Both the position numbers and the translations under genes were made by a program. This document shows, piece after piece, positions 7,259 to 15,425 of a DNA stretch of 44,162 nt. Source of the stretch: a virus. The notes under the pieces were generated by a model, which had not been told where the DNA came from, did no database searches, and saw only the letters and a list, made by a program, of their open reading frames with translations. Position 1 is the stretch's first letter. The number at the start of each line of letters is the position of its first letter. Where the stretch lies: IMG/VR virus record IMGVR_UViG_3300001686_000010, positions 1 to 44,162 of that record. The stretch is one strand, 5' to 3'.

Positions 7259-7510
7259 TTAATTACAGTTTTTACATTTACAATTTGTGTAGTCTACAAT
7301 TAAGTTATCTCCCGTAACCCACGGATTAGTTCTTGTTATGCAACCCATAATATAACTGTGAGAAAATTCTGGAGATGTAGCCGATTGGCTTTCGTTCACA
7401 TTGTTTACAATAATAAAATTCACAAAACAGTTTTCTAAAAATTCTGCTGTGAATGTAGTTTGTCCGTTAACGGGGCCGTTACCAGTCCCGCATACAAATT
7501 GTTTAGTCAT
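7259..7510 (-). CDS. Small cysteine-containing hypothetical protein, 83 aa
   Basis: The protein begins MTKQFVCGTGNGPVNGQTTF and ends DYTNCKCKNCN. The closing C-x-C-x2-C plus earlier Cys residues suggest metal binding or disulfides. Beta-type segments (CFVNFIIVNNVNE) lie in the middle. It ends 2 bp before the fibre start, so it is coupled to the fibre gene and could be a fibre partner or adaptor. Confidence 0.65.
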   Translation of the reverse strand: MTKQFVCGTGNGPVNGQTTFTAEFLENCFVNFIIVNNVNESQSATSPEFSHSYIMGCITRTNPWVTGDNLIVDYTNCKCKNCN

Positions 7511-7575
7511 TTTGCTGATATTTTAAGGTTTAAAATTCCCGAAAAATATATAATGTTTTTTAAAATTTTGTTGTT

Positions 7576-7589
7576 CAGTTAATTAACTG
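7576..7589. promoter_or_regulatory. 14-bp perfect palindrome in an AT-rich gap
   Basis: CAGTTAATTAACTG is a perfect palindrome within a 94-bp AT-rich gap between two minus-strand virion genes. It could be an operator or an embedded promoter region for the fibre and lysis genes. No clear -33/-7 pair is seen. Confidence 0.3.
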
Positions 7590-7604
7590 TGTATTATTTT
7601 TTTA

Positions 7605-8135
7605 TTAAATCGGAAATAATTGAATGAACTCTGTTGTAACAACTGCTGGTGTTACAACGAGTATTCCTGTTGTTCTACTCCACGAGTACCAGCTTCCACC
7701 ATTTGCAGGATCAACACTTCCCTGCGGTATCCAGTTGCGATTGAAAATTAAATTGTATCCTATAAAAGAAGTGAGTGTAACCGTGCTTTGTCCGTCCAGT
7801 AAAGGAGTGCTACTTGACGTAACGAAGAACTGATAAGGATTAGGAGCGGTACGGGCAATGATACCAGCAATGATACCAGCATTTCCCATAATTCCCTGTG
7901 CCTGTAAATTAAACCTGCATAAGCTGTATAAGTAGTTTGAGGTTAATACAAGGCTAGTATCATTAGGATTTTGGTCATATAGGTATTCAATGGTTTTCCT
8001 TACTGCATATATTTTTTCAGGCAAGTCTAACGGAATACCATCGCCATACAAACCACCTTTCCTAATAGCAAGAGCGCATAGAAATTCTGAAATTTTAGCT
8101 ATGGTGATTTTTTCTAAAACTGTCAATGCTGCCAT
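7605..8135 (-). CDS. Putative virion protein, 176 aa
   Basis: The N-terminal half is helical (MAALTVLEKITIAKISEFL, LPEKIYAVRKTIEYLYDQ). The C-terminal half is a beta-rich domain (LLDGQSTVTLTSFIGYNLIFNR followed by a PQGSVDPANGG loop and a repeated VVTP/VVTTEF end). A helical anchor with a C-terminal beta domain is common in phage tail or appendage adaptor proteins. It sits 8 bp downstream of another virion-type gene. No family is recognised. Confidence 0.65.
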   Translation of the reverse strand: MAALTVLEKITIAKISEFLCALAIRKGGLYGDGIPLDLPEKIYAVRKTIEYLYDQNPNDTSLVLTSNYLYSLCRFNLQAQGIMGNAGIIAGIIARTAPNPYQFFVTSSSTPLLDGQSTVTLTSFIGYNLIFNRNWIPQGSVDPANGGSWYSWSRTTGILVVTPAVVTTEFIQLFPI

Positions 8136-8143
8136 ATAACATA

Positions 8144-8680
8144 TTAAGAATTTCCATTAAATAAATATTGCGCGTTATTCAGTATTTCAGTAGCCGCATC
8201 ATAGCATTGTTGTGCGCTATACAGGTCGCTTGCTTGTAGGATAGCTTGGTTCCCGGCATCTGTCAACGTCCTACACTTAGAGTAGCTCTGCCAAAAATTA
8301 TTGTCATTAATGAGCAATGGATTTGCAGACATTAGTTGTGTTTGCTGGTAAAGAAACTCTTCCAAAAATTCTGTAAATCCTTCTGCTGCTATTGTATAAT
8401 CGTAAAGAACCGTACCCGATACATTAAGCCATTGAAAAACTATTTTACCCGCTGTTGCTGCACTCAATAAATCAAGTGTAATGGTGTCTATCAACGGCAA
8501 AGGCCATAATGAATATTCTAAACTACTGCCGCCTTCCATGATGAACGCACCTGTGTTGTCAGAAAAATATATTCGGCGCGAAACAATAGCAACATCGCTT
8601 CCTACGCTCAAATCCGTAAACAAAATATCGCTTGGCGAACCCGAAACGCTGGAAGCGGATGCTGCTGGTGAAAAACTCAT
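8144..8680 (-). CDS. Putative virion protein, 178 aa
   Basis: The frame is open to 8749, but Met24 (MSFSPAASASSVSGSP, start 8680) is the likely start: it follows an A-rich leader and the upstream 23 residues are atypical. The protein has a beta-rich first half (SDVAIVSRRIYFSDNTGAFI) and a helical second half (EFLEEFLYQQTQLMSAN, AATEILNNAQYLF). Its place between capsid genes and the fibre suggests a tail or appendage adaptor. The function is unknown. Confidence 0.65.
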   Translation of the reverse strand: MSFSPAASASSVSGSPSDILFTDLSVGSDVAIVSRRIYFSDNTGAFIMEGGSSLEYSLWPLPLIDTITLDLLSAATAGKIVFQWLNVSGTVLYDYTIAAEGFTEFLEEFLYQQTQLMSANPLLINDNNFWQSYSKCRTLTDAGNQAILQASDLYSAQQCYDAATEILNNAQYLFNGNS

Positions 8681-8795
8681 TTTTTTATTTAAGTTTAAAT
8701 TTGTTAAAAAGTAAGACGGCACTACTAAGGTAGCCAGCCAAGTCATCAAGGAATTAATTTACTAACCAATTCCTATCAATCAATCAAATCAAAGT

Positions 8796-9704
8796 TTAGG
8801 CAACGGCTTCTTTTTTATTTTCTACCATTCCCTTTAATTTTTTATAGAACTCATCTGCTTTTGTTCCACCTGCAATTACCCATTCTGCCAGTTTCTCCAC
8901 CTCGTTTTTCCCTTCTATACTTGACAGTACTGCAATCGGTTGCTTTGATGCGTCCCACTTAAATGTATAATCTGCGGGGTCAAACATTATAAATCCCTTA
9001 TTCATTCCTTGTTTAACTACTGCCTGTAATTCTATAGTTTTACTGCCAACCAATTCATTGAAATATACCGGCTCGTCCTCTGCAAGTTGCTCAATTTGGT
9101 TTCTCAATATTTCCTCATCTTGTGCGCTATCCCACATCATTGCATCTGCAAACGAAACGATTTGTTTTGGTGACATTGTCTCTGCGGCTGTCCTTGCTTT
9201 TGATCGTGCGTTCCTTTCTGCCCTTTGTTCTGTTGCAAGTTTATTTTCATCAACCCTTGTTATCATTTGTCTTTTGGTTTTATCTGCAAATTGTCCATCA
9301 ACTAATTTAGGGTGCAATTCGAGATACATGGCATAATACAAATGGTCGGGGTTATCTTCTAAATTCAATTCGTAAAGTCCTCTCATTCTCCCCTCTACTC
9401 TTATTTTATGAAAGGTAATTGGATGACCTTTTTCTGGATCTGTATCTTTTATTAATGCAATCTTTTTTGACTTAGATTTTCCAGCACCTTTTTCGTAGGG
9501 GTCATTAATATTAAAAATTGTTGGGTCAAGTGTATAAACATTAGGCCATAATGTTGGGCCGTTGTGTTTGGATGGGTCAGGGTTAATATTCGACACATCG
9601 AACTTATACCTAACTCTTTTTCCAAATGAATTTACCTTGTCAACTAATTCTGTTCTTAACTGGTCTGATAGGTCGTTGTATTGACCATTTTTTTCAAGTA
9701 ACAT
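8796..9704 (-). CDS. Virion-associated protein downstream of the capsid gene, 302 aa
   Basis: The 302-residue protein starts MLLEKNGQYNDLSDQLRTEL. It contains VRYKFDVSNINPDP, a lysine-rich GAGKSKSKKIALIKD stretch, and IRVEGRMRGLYELN. A charged helical segment follows (KLATEQRAERNARSKARTAAE) and a C-terminal helical domain (EKLAEWVIAGGTKADEFYKKL). No catalytic motif is seen. GAGKSKSKK superficially resembles a Walker A but is not followed by a matching fold. It lies immediately after the major capsid gene, separated by an intrinsic terminator, as expected for a minor capsid or head protein. Confidence 0.65.
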   Translation of the reverse strand: MLLEKNGQYNDLSDQLRTELVDKVNSFGKRVRYKFDVSNINPDPSKHNGPTLWPNVYTLDPTIFNINDPYEKGAGKSKSKKIALIKDTDPEKGHPITFHKIRVEGRMRGLYELNLEDNPDHLYYAMYLELHPKLVDGQFADKTKRQMITRVDENKLATEQRAERNARSKARTAAETMSPKQIVSFADAMMWDSAQDEEILRNQIEQLAEDEPVYFNELVGSKTIELQAVVKQGMNKGFIMFDPADYTFKWDASKQPIAVLSSIEGKNEVEKLAEWVIAGGTKADEFYKKLKGMVENKKEAVA

Positions 9705-9735
9705 AATGATTATGATTGATTGATTATAAAAATAT

Positions 9736-9760
9736 GGTGGGAGATACCAGACCTCCCACC
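9736..9760 (-). terminator. Intrinsic terminator/attenuator after the major capsid gene
   Basis: GGTGGGAG (9736-9743) and CTCCCACC (9753-9760) form a perfect 8-bp GC-rich stem with a 9-base loop, followed on the minus strand by ATATTTTTATA. It lies 15 bp after the capsid stop and before the next gene in the same operon. It would end most capsid transcripts while letting some read on. Confidence 0.8.
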
Positions 9761-9774
9761 GTTAAAAGAAATTA

Positions 9775-11130
9775 TTATACTACCCTGTATTTTTGGAAGT
9801 GGGCAACTGCAAGGCACTCCAAACCTTGTGCTGTTTCCCAATCCGTGTGCAGTATCATTTCAGAACTGGTTGGCACTTCTGCAAGCGCACCTGTCCTCCA
9901 CTCCCTTATCATTCCGTTAGCAGACGTATTGGCTGCATTACCCATGAATGGTGTAGGTGTGTACCTGATTTGCATACGTGGTTGTCTTCCGTTATCAACT
10001 GTATCTACTGTATCTTTTGGACAGAAGTAGATTGAGCCGTTTACGTCAGCAACAAGGGTTGCGCTGAACAACTGCGGATGGTCAAACAATGGAATGTGTA
10101 CGAAGTCGAACACAAAACCACGATACTTTAATTGCTCAACTTCAAAGTCGAATGTACGTCCGTCAATAACCATACGAACTGAAGTAACGCCGCTTGAACC
10201 TAAATTTTTCAGGAACTTAGAGATAAGTGCGTAAGAACGACTACCCATAAACGCCATTTGTTCTGTTGGAGCTTTGTTGGCAATGAAGTTATCGCAAATG
10301 TCATCCAGCTCTGTAAACCCGAATGTCCCCAAAACTGCTGACTGGTCACTGATACCGTATGTTGTTACATACCAGTCAAGTCCACCTGTAGTTTGAATTG
10401 GCAAACCACTTGTAGGGTCAGCAAGAAAAGGGTTAGCATCGGTGAATGAAGTAGAAGATTGCGTACCTGCAAGCATTTGCACGGAAATATCACCATTCAG
10501 CTTAATGGTTTTTTCAACCCACTGGTATGGTAAAATGTGATAATCACCACCAACGTTCACTTCAATTTTTGCTACCTTTTGAACGTCCGTAATGTCATCA
10601 ACTTCACGGAAGATTTGAATTTGGTTGTAATACTTTGTAAGTGGATAACGCCTGTTAGCAGGTGCGGTTGATTTTTCCGCTTGTGCGTTAGAACCGAACT
10701 GTACGGTATCGCCAACGGTTGCGTAAAAAGGAGAAGCATTACCACCTACTGAACGAACTGTAAGTGTTGCTGTTCCAGAACCAAAGGTAACTGCCTGTAC
10801 CCTTGCTTGTTTACCTACGTTGTTTGAGTTACTTGTTTTAATCAAGTCGCCCACACGCGGGAAAGTAGAAGCGGTATTAATTACGAAAATTATTTGCGCA
10901 AGTCCGGTAGAAGTTACTGAACTGATTGTCCCAACTTCATAAACATTCGCGTTTACGAAGTTATTGTAGAAGAACATGGTAGCGGGTTTGGTACGATTTA
11001 CGATTTTCATAATATCGGTAAACGCCCTGTCCCTTGCTTGGTCATAGATATTAGGGTCTATATCCCTTTGGTCTAAGAAGTCAATAGCTGATACGTAGCT
11101 TTTTATGACTGTTCCTTGTGTTACTGCCAT
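9775..11130 (-). CDS. Major capsid protein (HK97-fold type)
   Basis: The 451-residue protein begins MAVTQGTVIKSYVSAIDFLDQRDID and ends AVAHFQKYRVV. It has an N-terminal arm, a beta-rich E-loop-like region (GTATLTVRSVGG), and a central helix after MAFMGSRSYALISKFLKN. A late domain holds VRMVIDGRTFDFEVEQLKY and FVFDFVHIPLFDHP. Size, an adjacent acidic scaffold-like gene upstream, and a strong terminator directly downstream all support the major capsid assignment. It resembles capsid proteins of crAss-like and other Bacteroidota podoviruses, by recall. A hairpin leader precedes the start. Confidence 0.82.
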   Translation of the reverse strand: MAVTQGTVIKSYVSAIDFLDQRDIDPNIYDQARDRAFTDIMKIVNRTKPATMFFYNNFVNANVYEVGTISSVTSTGLAQIIFVINTASTFPRVGDLIKTSNSNNVGKQARVQAVTFGSGTATLTVRSVGGNASPFYATVGDTVQFGSNAQAEKSTAPANRRYPLTKYYNQIQIFREVDDITDVQKVAKIEVNVGGDYHILPYQWVEKTIKLNGDISVQMLAGTQSSTSFTDANPFLADPTSGLPIQTTGGLDWYVTTYGISDQSAVLGTFGFTELDDICDNFIANKAPTEQMAFMGSRSYALISKFLKNLGSSGVTSVRMVIDGRTFDFEVEQLKYRGFVFDFVHIPLFDHPQLFSATLVADVNGSIYFCPKDTVDTVDNGRQPRMQIRYTPTPFMGNAANTSANGMIREWRTGALAEVPTSSEMILHTDWETAQGLECLAVAHFQKYRVV

Positions 11131-11140
11131 TGTAGTAGAA

Positions 11141-11172
11141 TTGTAAGAGTAATAAAATATTGTTTCTTACAA
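11141..11172 (-). promoter_or_regulatory. Stem-loop leader just upstream of the capsid start
   Basis: TTGTAAGA (11141-11148) pairs perfectly with TCTTACAA (11165-11172) within the 53-bp gap before the capsid ATG at 11130. A 5' hairpin close to the start can stabilise an abundant mRNA after processing. With the terminator after the gene, it would bracket a discrete capsid transcript. Confidence 0.5.
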
Positions 11173-11183
11173 CCCCTGACACC

Positions 11184-12449
11184 TTAGTTATTACTATTCC
11201 CACCGCCGCTATACTTGCCTGATTTAGCCATAGCTTCTGCAACTGATTTAGGTGCTAGCTCTGACTTACTTGGTGCTGTACCTTCGGGTGGTTTTGCATT
11301 GTCGAGTGTGTCTGTGACGGCCTTACCGCCTAAGCCTTTGTAATGTTTGGCATATTCATCAAGAAAGTTCTTACCGTAAAGCTGGATCGCTGCTGCTAAA
11401 AATTGCTTTTCCGTATTCAACACTATTGTTTCCTTTCCGTCATCTCCTTTTATTGTGTCGAACATTGCCTCGGCAAGTTGCTTGGGGTCTGTTAAAACAC
11501 CCATTAGCTTTTGCGGGTCAATCGGGTAAGTAAACTTTGTATCACCTTCTCCAAGTGTTATCTTTTTGTTGGTGAAAATATCTTTGGTATAGGGAGAATC
11601 ATTAATCTCCTTGATGAAATTGTCAACATTTTCTTTCGCCTGTAATTCTGCCGTGTTATCGGGTTTAACTGTTGGCGCTGCCTTTGGCTCTGGCTTGGCT
11701 GGCATTAGATATTGTTCCTGTTTGGTAGTTAATTCCCCTCTGAATTTAGCAGCCTTTGCCTCCAAAAGTAATTTACCTTTAGATTGTTCCGCTTCACTAA
11801 AATCATCTGACAATTTATACCTTTCGGTAACTTCATCTTCGTATAGGGCTTCAAACGCTTGTTCAGATACTTTTGGATATTCAGCACGTAGTTGATGTCG
11901 CATCACTTCTTCGTCTGACATTTTCGAGTAATCCGTACCTAACGCGGTAACGTATGGCCCTAATTCGCCTTTTTCGTAGGCTTGCATGATGCCGATTAAT
12001 TTAGGGTCTGCATCTTTTAACTTGCTTACGAAATCTGCCTTTTGCTCGTCAAATCCCAACTCTTTAAAAATGGTGTCGGGTTGTTGATTTTTAAGAACTT
12101 CTTGCCAAGTAGTAACTTTTTCTGCTGGCTTTACCGCTATTGGCGGTGTTGCTGCTGGTTTGGGTTCTTCTTTAGCGGGTGTTGCTTGTGAAGTTTCAGA
12201 ATCTGGTTTTTCTTCGGTAGGTTTTTCAACTGTCGCTGTCGCAGCGGGGGTTGGTTTTTCTACTTCAGTTTTAACTTCTTCTTTCTTCGTTATATCAATC
12301 GGTTTTGCAACCTGATTTTCTGAACCTGCGTTTACACCGTGTTTTGCCATTGCCCCGGCTATACTCATTGCGGGGGCTTCTGCTACCGCCGTTTCACTTC
12401 CTCCACCACCTTCGGCTACACCGGTATTATAGAACTTTCTTAAAGCCAT
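11184..12449 (-). CDS. Scaffold-like acidic/proline-rich protein upstream of the capsid gene
   Basis: The 421-residue protein starts MALRKFYNTGVAEGGGG. Residues about 50-115 are disordered and rich in Pro, Ala, Glu, Lys and Thr. A helical region follows (KADFVSKLKDADPKLIGIMQ, EEVMRHQLRAEYPKV, EAEQSKGKLLLEAKAAKF) and the C terminus is Ser/Gly/Lys-rich. The charge pattern, predicted helices, disorder and position directly before the capsid gene fit a capsid scaffolding protein, which guides shell assembly and then leaves or is degraded. No protease motif is seen. The call rests on context and composition. Confidence 0.7.
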   Translation of the reverse strand: MALRKFYNTGVAEGGGGSETAVAEAPAMSIAGAMAKHGVNAGSENQVAKPIDITKKEEVKTEVEKPTPAATATVEKPTEEKPDSETSQATPAKEEPKPAATPPIAVKPAEKVTTWQEVLKNQQPDTIFKELGFDEQKADFVSKLKDADPKLIGIMQAYEKGELGPYVTALGTDYSKMSDEEVMRHQLRAEYPKVSEQAFEALYEDEVTERYKLSDDFSEAEQSKGKLLLEAKAAKFRGELTTKQEQYLMPAKPEPKAAPTVKPDNTAELQAKENVDNFIKEINDSPYTKDIFTNKKITLGEGDTKFTYPIDPQKLMGVLTDPKQLAEAMFDTIKGDDGKETIVLNTEKQFLAAAIQLYGKNFLDEYAKHYKGLGGKAVTDTLDNAKPPEGTAPSKSELAPKSVAEAMAKSGKYSGGGNSNN

Positions 12450-12507
12450 ATATTAAGTTTGATTTGATTGTGATAACAAATATATTATTTCGGGTAATTC
12501 AAAAAAG

Positions 12508-13026
12508 TTATTTTTTGACTACTATCTGTACCGTGTTAAGATTGTGGTAATGTGTTTTTCCTGTTACTGAATCGGGATAATAAAAAGAACCAAGCATCAT
12601 ATGCCTATCCCCCTGAATATTTAATTGCCCCGCTAAACGCATCTTTTCCAATAGTACACGAAGTTGTTTTGATTCTCCCTGTTGTAACCATACTGGTGGC
12701 TCATTAAATTTAGGAATAGGAAATAAGGATTTTAGAAAATCATTTATCTTTACTTCACCCTCTCTTTCATTTAGAAAGTTGATTATTTTTTGTTCCTTCG
12801 ATAATTCTGGTCCATTAGCCGTGTAAAAGCGCATACCCGTTTCATTAAAAGTTTCAATGACTTCCTTTGGAGTTATCGCCTCTTGTGTTTTTTCAGTAAC
12901 AGGAATATTTTCTGCCTTTTCTTCAATAGGCGCGTCTTCATTTTCAATTTCCAGTTGCTCTATTATAGTTTCAGGAACTTCTATTTTAGGTTCCTCTGTT
13001 GCTTGTACTTTTTTTGGACGTGCCAT
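12508..13026 (-). CDS. Hypothetical protein with acidic N-terminal region, 172 aa
   Basis: It starts MARPKKVQATEEPKIEV, followed by about 50 disordered, Glu-rich residues. The second half looks folded: EQKIINFLNEREGEVKINDFL, LRVLLEKMRLAGQLNIQGD and HYHNLNTVQIVVKK. The repeated helix-helix-strand pattern suggests a winged-helix-like domain, but no family is certain. It lies between portal and scaffold genes, where many crAss-like phages have a small unknown protein. Confidence 0.65.
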   Translation of the reverse strand: MARPKKVQATEEPKIEVPETIIEQLEIENEDAPIEEKAENIPVTEKTQEAITPKEVIETFNETGMRFYTANGPELSKEQKIINFLNEREGEVKINDFLKSLFPIPKFNEPPVWLQQGESKQLRVLLEKMRLAGQLNIQGDRHMMLGSFYYPDSVTGKTHYHNLNTVQIVVKK

Positions 13027-13048
13027 GATTTTATTTTTTATTGATTAA

Positions 13049-15415
13049 TTAAACTGATGCTGTTTCTTTTACTGAATTTGCTACGTGTTGCTTATTAATG
13101 CTATGTTGACCTGCAACATCGGTGGAAATTATCTTGCTAGTTCCCGTTTCTTCTGCTACCATAACCTTAGCCCTGCTTTGCTCAATTGCTATTCGTTCTG
13201 CTGATTCTGTTTTTATTTGAGCAATAGTTATCTCCTTGTCTGCGTCAATTTGTTTTAATTGTTGCTCGTGTGCATACTGCTGTTGCAGTTGCTGCATTTG
13301 TAATTGAGCCGCAATCTGTGTTGTCTGTTGTTGCCCTTGATTGTTAGCTTGTATTTTCTGCAATTCATTTTGTTGCATACCCTGCTTCGCCTTCTTAACG
13401 CGATACGATAATATACTTATCGCTTCTTTGGCATTATTGGTGTAAATAACCGCGATGGCATCTGAAGTATCTAAGAACCCGTTAACTATGTCCTGCTGCA
13501 CCCATTGGAATATTAATTGTTTGTCTTGCTCTGTTGTTTTCTTTTGCAGCATTATGCCCATATCTCTTAAAATCTTGTCAGGGTCAAGTTCTATAAACCT
13601 CAACGTGTTGCTTCCTAACGCTCCCGTGTATGGCACATATCCCGACAACTTTCCACGCTTTATACCTTGCTGCATTCTGCAAAATGTATCTTCCGCTAAC
13701 CGTAGTGTTAATGATTCCTCGGCAAAGGCCATCGGAAAAAGGGCGTCATTTGTAGATTGGTTAGCTAACTCATATCCCGGCACAAGTGTTTTCGGATTAG
13801 GGTTGCCGCTTGTTATATCATTATATCCTGTCATTTTTTCAATAGCCATGACTGTGTTTTGCAGGTCTTGGAAAAATCCTACCAGTTCACTCATTACAGT
13901 GTTTTCTATTGGTATAATGGGTTGAATATTCCCCGGCAACGGATTTCCTGCTGCATCAAGTGAGCGTCCTACAATGATACCAGTTTCAAATAACATTTGC
14001 AATTGTTCCCTCGGTGTCATGTTCTTACCACCTTTATTCAAGGCTACATTTTCCAACATATCCATATTAATCCACCATCCACTAGGTACTGCCCTGTTCT
14101 TAAAGTTTTGTATTTTATAAATGGTTAGTTGGTAGTCATCCAAATAAGGGCACAGTCTTTCCATAAATCCCTGCGCTCTCATTTCATAAAAGTTATAAGC
14201 GCAAAAATTATACGATAATCTTGTCTTTGCTTTTTTCTTATTGCCTATACTTCTTTTTTGATCGTAGCACATTCCCCAATCGTAACATTTATCAGTGCCC
14301 ACTATCCACTTACATTTATAAACGAATTGTATTTTTTTTCTTTTGTACTTGTCAGATTTTTTACCCCTGCCATATTGGGCTTTTCTAAAATCACTATTCC
14401 CGTTTTCATCATAGGCATCATTATAGGAATATTCGTTGTAAGTAAAGAACTCAATATCCAATACTTTACATTTGAATTTATCTACTGGTTTTAAAAAACC
14501 TGTTCCAACTCCCAATACTCCGGGGTTTCCCCACTTACCTGCAATGCTACCAGCAAACTCCTGCAACTCTTTTTCATTAAACATTAATTCCCCGTTCTCA
14601 TCTGTTACTGTTGCAAGGTCTATTAATGATACGTCTATTTGTTCTCCTGCATGAACTATATCTTTAAACGTGGCATCTTTTGCATAGGATATAATTACGT
14701 TATCGTTATTGCACACGCGGAACTTTGCTTTGTTGTCATCTCCTAACCAATCTTTAACTCCCGCAACTCCATGGTCAAATAGATTTTCATAAATAGCTCT
14801 CCGGCATGAACGGTAGTCATTTTCATAAAAGCCTAATTCAATAGCCATCTCTGCATCCATTGAACGGTTAAATTGTTCTCCATTAAGAATACGCATTTCC
14901 AGTTCTTCTAAATCCATTGGCTCATTACTTTCTACCTGTACCATTGGATGATTAGCAAGCTCTGAATTTTGTTGTTGCAGGACTTCCCGCATTATAAGTT
15001 TAGTCCTTATTTGTGCATAGTATTTATCTATTTCTGTTTTACTTAAACTATCCACTGGTGTACATACGATACTGTAATCTTCTTTCATTAAGCGGGAAAT
15101 AGCCTTATCCCTATAACCGCTAATAATTGCTCTCACCGACCAGTCGATTGATAGCCAAGTATTTTTAGTTTGTGGGTCAACTCCCATCAAAGTTTGGTAC
15201 TGGCTAATACTTTGTTTTCCCAAAGCATACATTCTCCACTTCTCATAATCGCCACCGTTATTAGCGAATACTCCTTTTGGGTATGCGTAACAAAAGTCAT
15301 AGTATGCGGCCTTTGCATATTGCATACAAAAGTCCTTCCCTTTTTTATCTGGGCTTATGTCGTGATTTGGAAACGGGTAGTTACTTCCATTTCCGTTTAT
15401 GTCTTGGTATCGCAT
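13049..15415 (-). CDS. Portal protein
   Basis: The 788-residue protein begins MRYQDINGNGSNYPFPNHD. It contains KWRMYALGKQSISQYQTLMG and NTWLSIDWSVRAIISGYRDKA, matching the N-terminal region of portals from crAss-like and related Bacteroidota podoviruses as I recall them. The C-terminal 120 residues are Gln-rich and helical (QIAAQLQMQQLQQQYAHEQQ), a long helical barrel seen in podovirus portals. The portal dodecamer forms the DNA channel of the head and is the docking site for the terminase. It directly follows the terminase large subunit (10 bp gap). Confidence 0.85.
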   Translation of the reverse strand: MRYQDINGNGSNYPFPNHDISPDKKGKDFCMQYAKAAYYDFCYAYPKGVFANNGGDYEKWRMYALGKQSISQYQTLMGVDPQTKNTWLSIDWSVRAIISGYRDKAISRLMKEDYSIVCTPVDSLSKTEIDKYYAQIRTKLIMREVLQQQNSELANHPMVQVESNEPMDLEELEMRILNGEQFNRSMDAEMAIELGFYENDYRSCRRAIYENLFDHGVAGVKDWLGDDNKAKFRVCNNDNVIISYAKDATFKDIVHAGEQIDVSLIDLATVTDENGELMFNEKELQEFAGSIAGKWGNPGVLGVGTGFLKPVDKFKCKVLDIEFFTYNEYSYNDAYDENGNSDFRKAQYGRGKKSDKYKRKKIQFVYKCKWIVGTDKCYDWGMCYDQKRSIGNKKKAKTRLSYNFCAYNFYEMRAQGFMERLCPYLDDYQLTIYKIQNFKNRAVPSGWWINMDMLENVALNKGGKNMTPREQLQMLFETGIIVGRSLDAAGNPLPGNIQPIIPIENTVMSELVGFFQDLQNTVMAIEKMTGYNDITSGNPNPKTLVPGYELANQSTNDALFPMAFAEESLTLRLAEDTFCRMQQGIKRGKLSGYVPYTGALGSNTLRFIELDPDKILRDMGIMLQKKTTEQDKQLIFQWVQQDIVNGFLDTSDAIAVIYTNNAKEAISILSYRVKKAKQGMQQNELQKIQANNQGQQQTTQIAAQLQMQQLQQQYAHEQQLKQIDADKEITIAQIKTESAERIAIEQSRAKVMVAEETGTSKIISTDVAGQHSINKQHVANSVKETASV

Positions 15416-15425
15416 GGTTAGGTTT

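Noticed and set aside
13455-13925. 156-residue plus-strand open frame inside the portal gene
   Set aside because: It is antisense to the portal gene, with a shadow-type composition (Ser, Val, Ile, Cys) and no A-rich start region.
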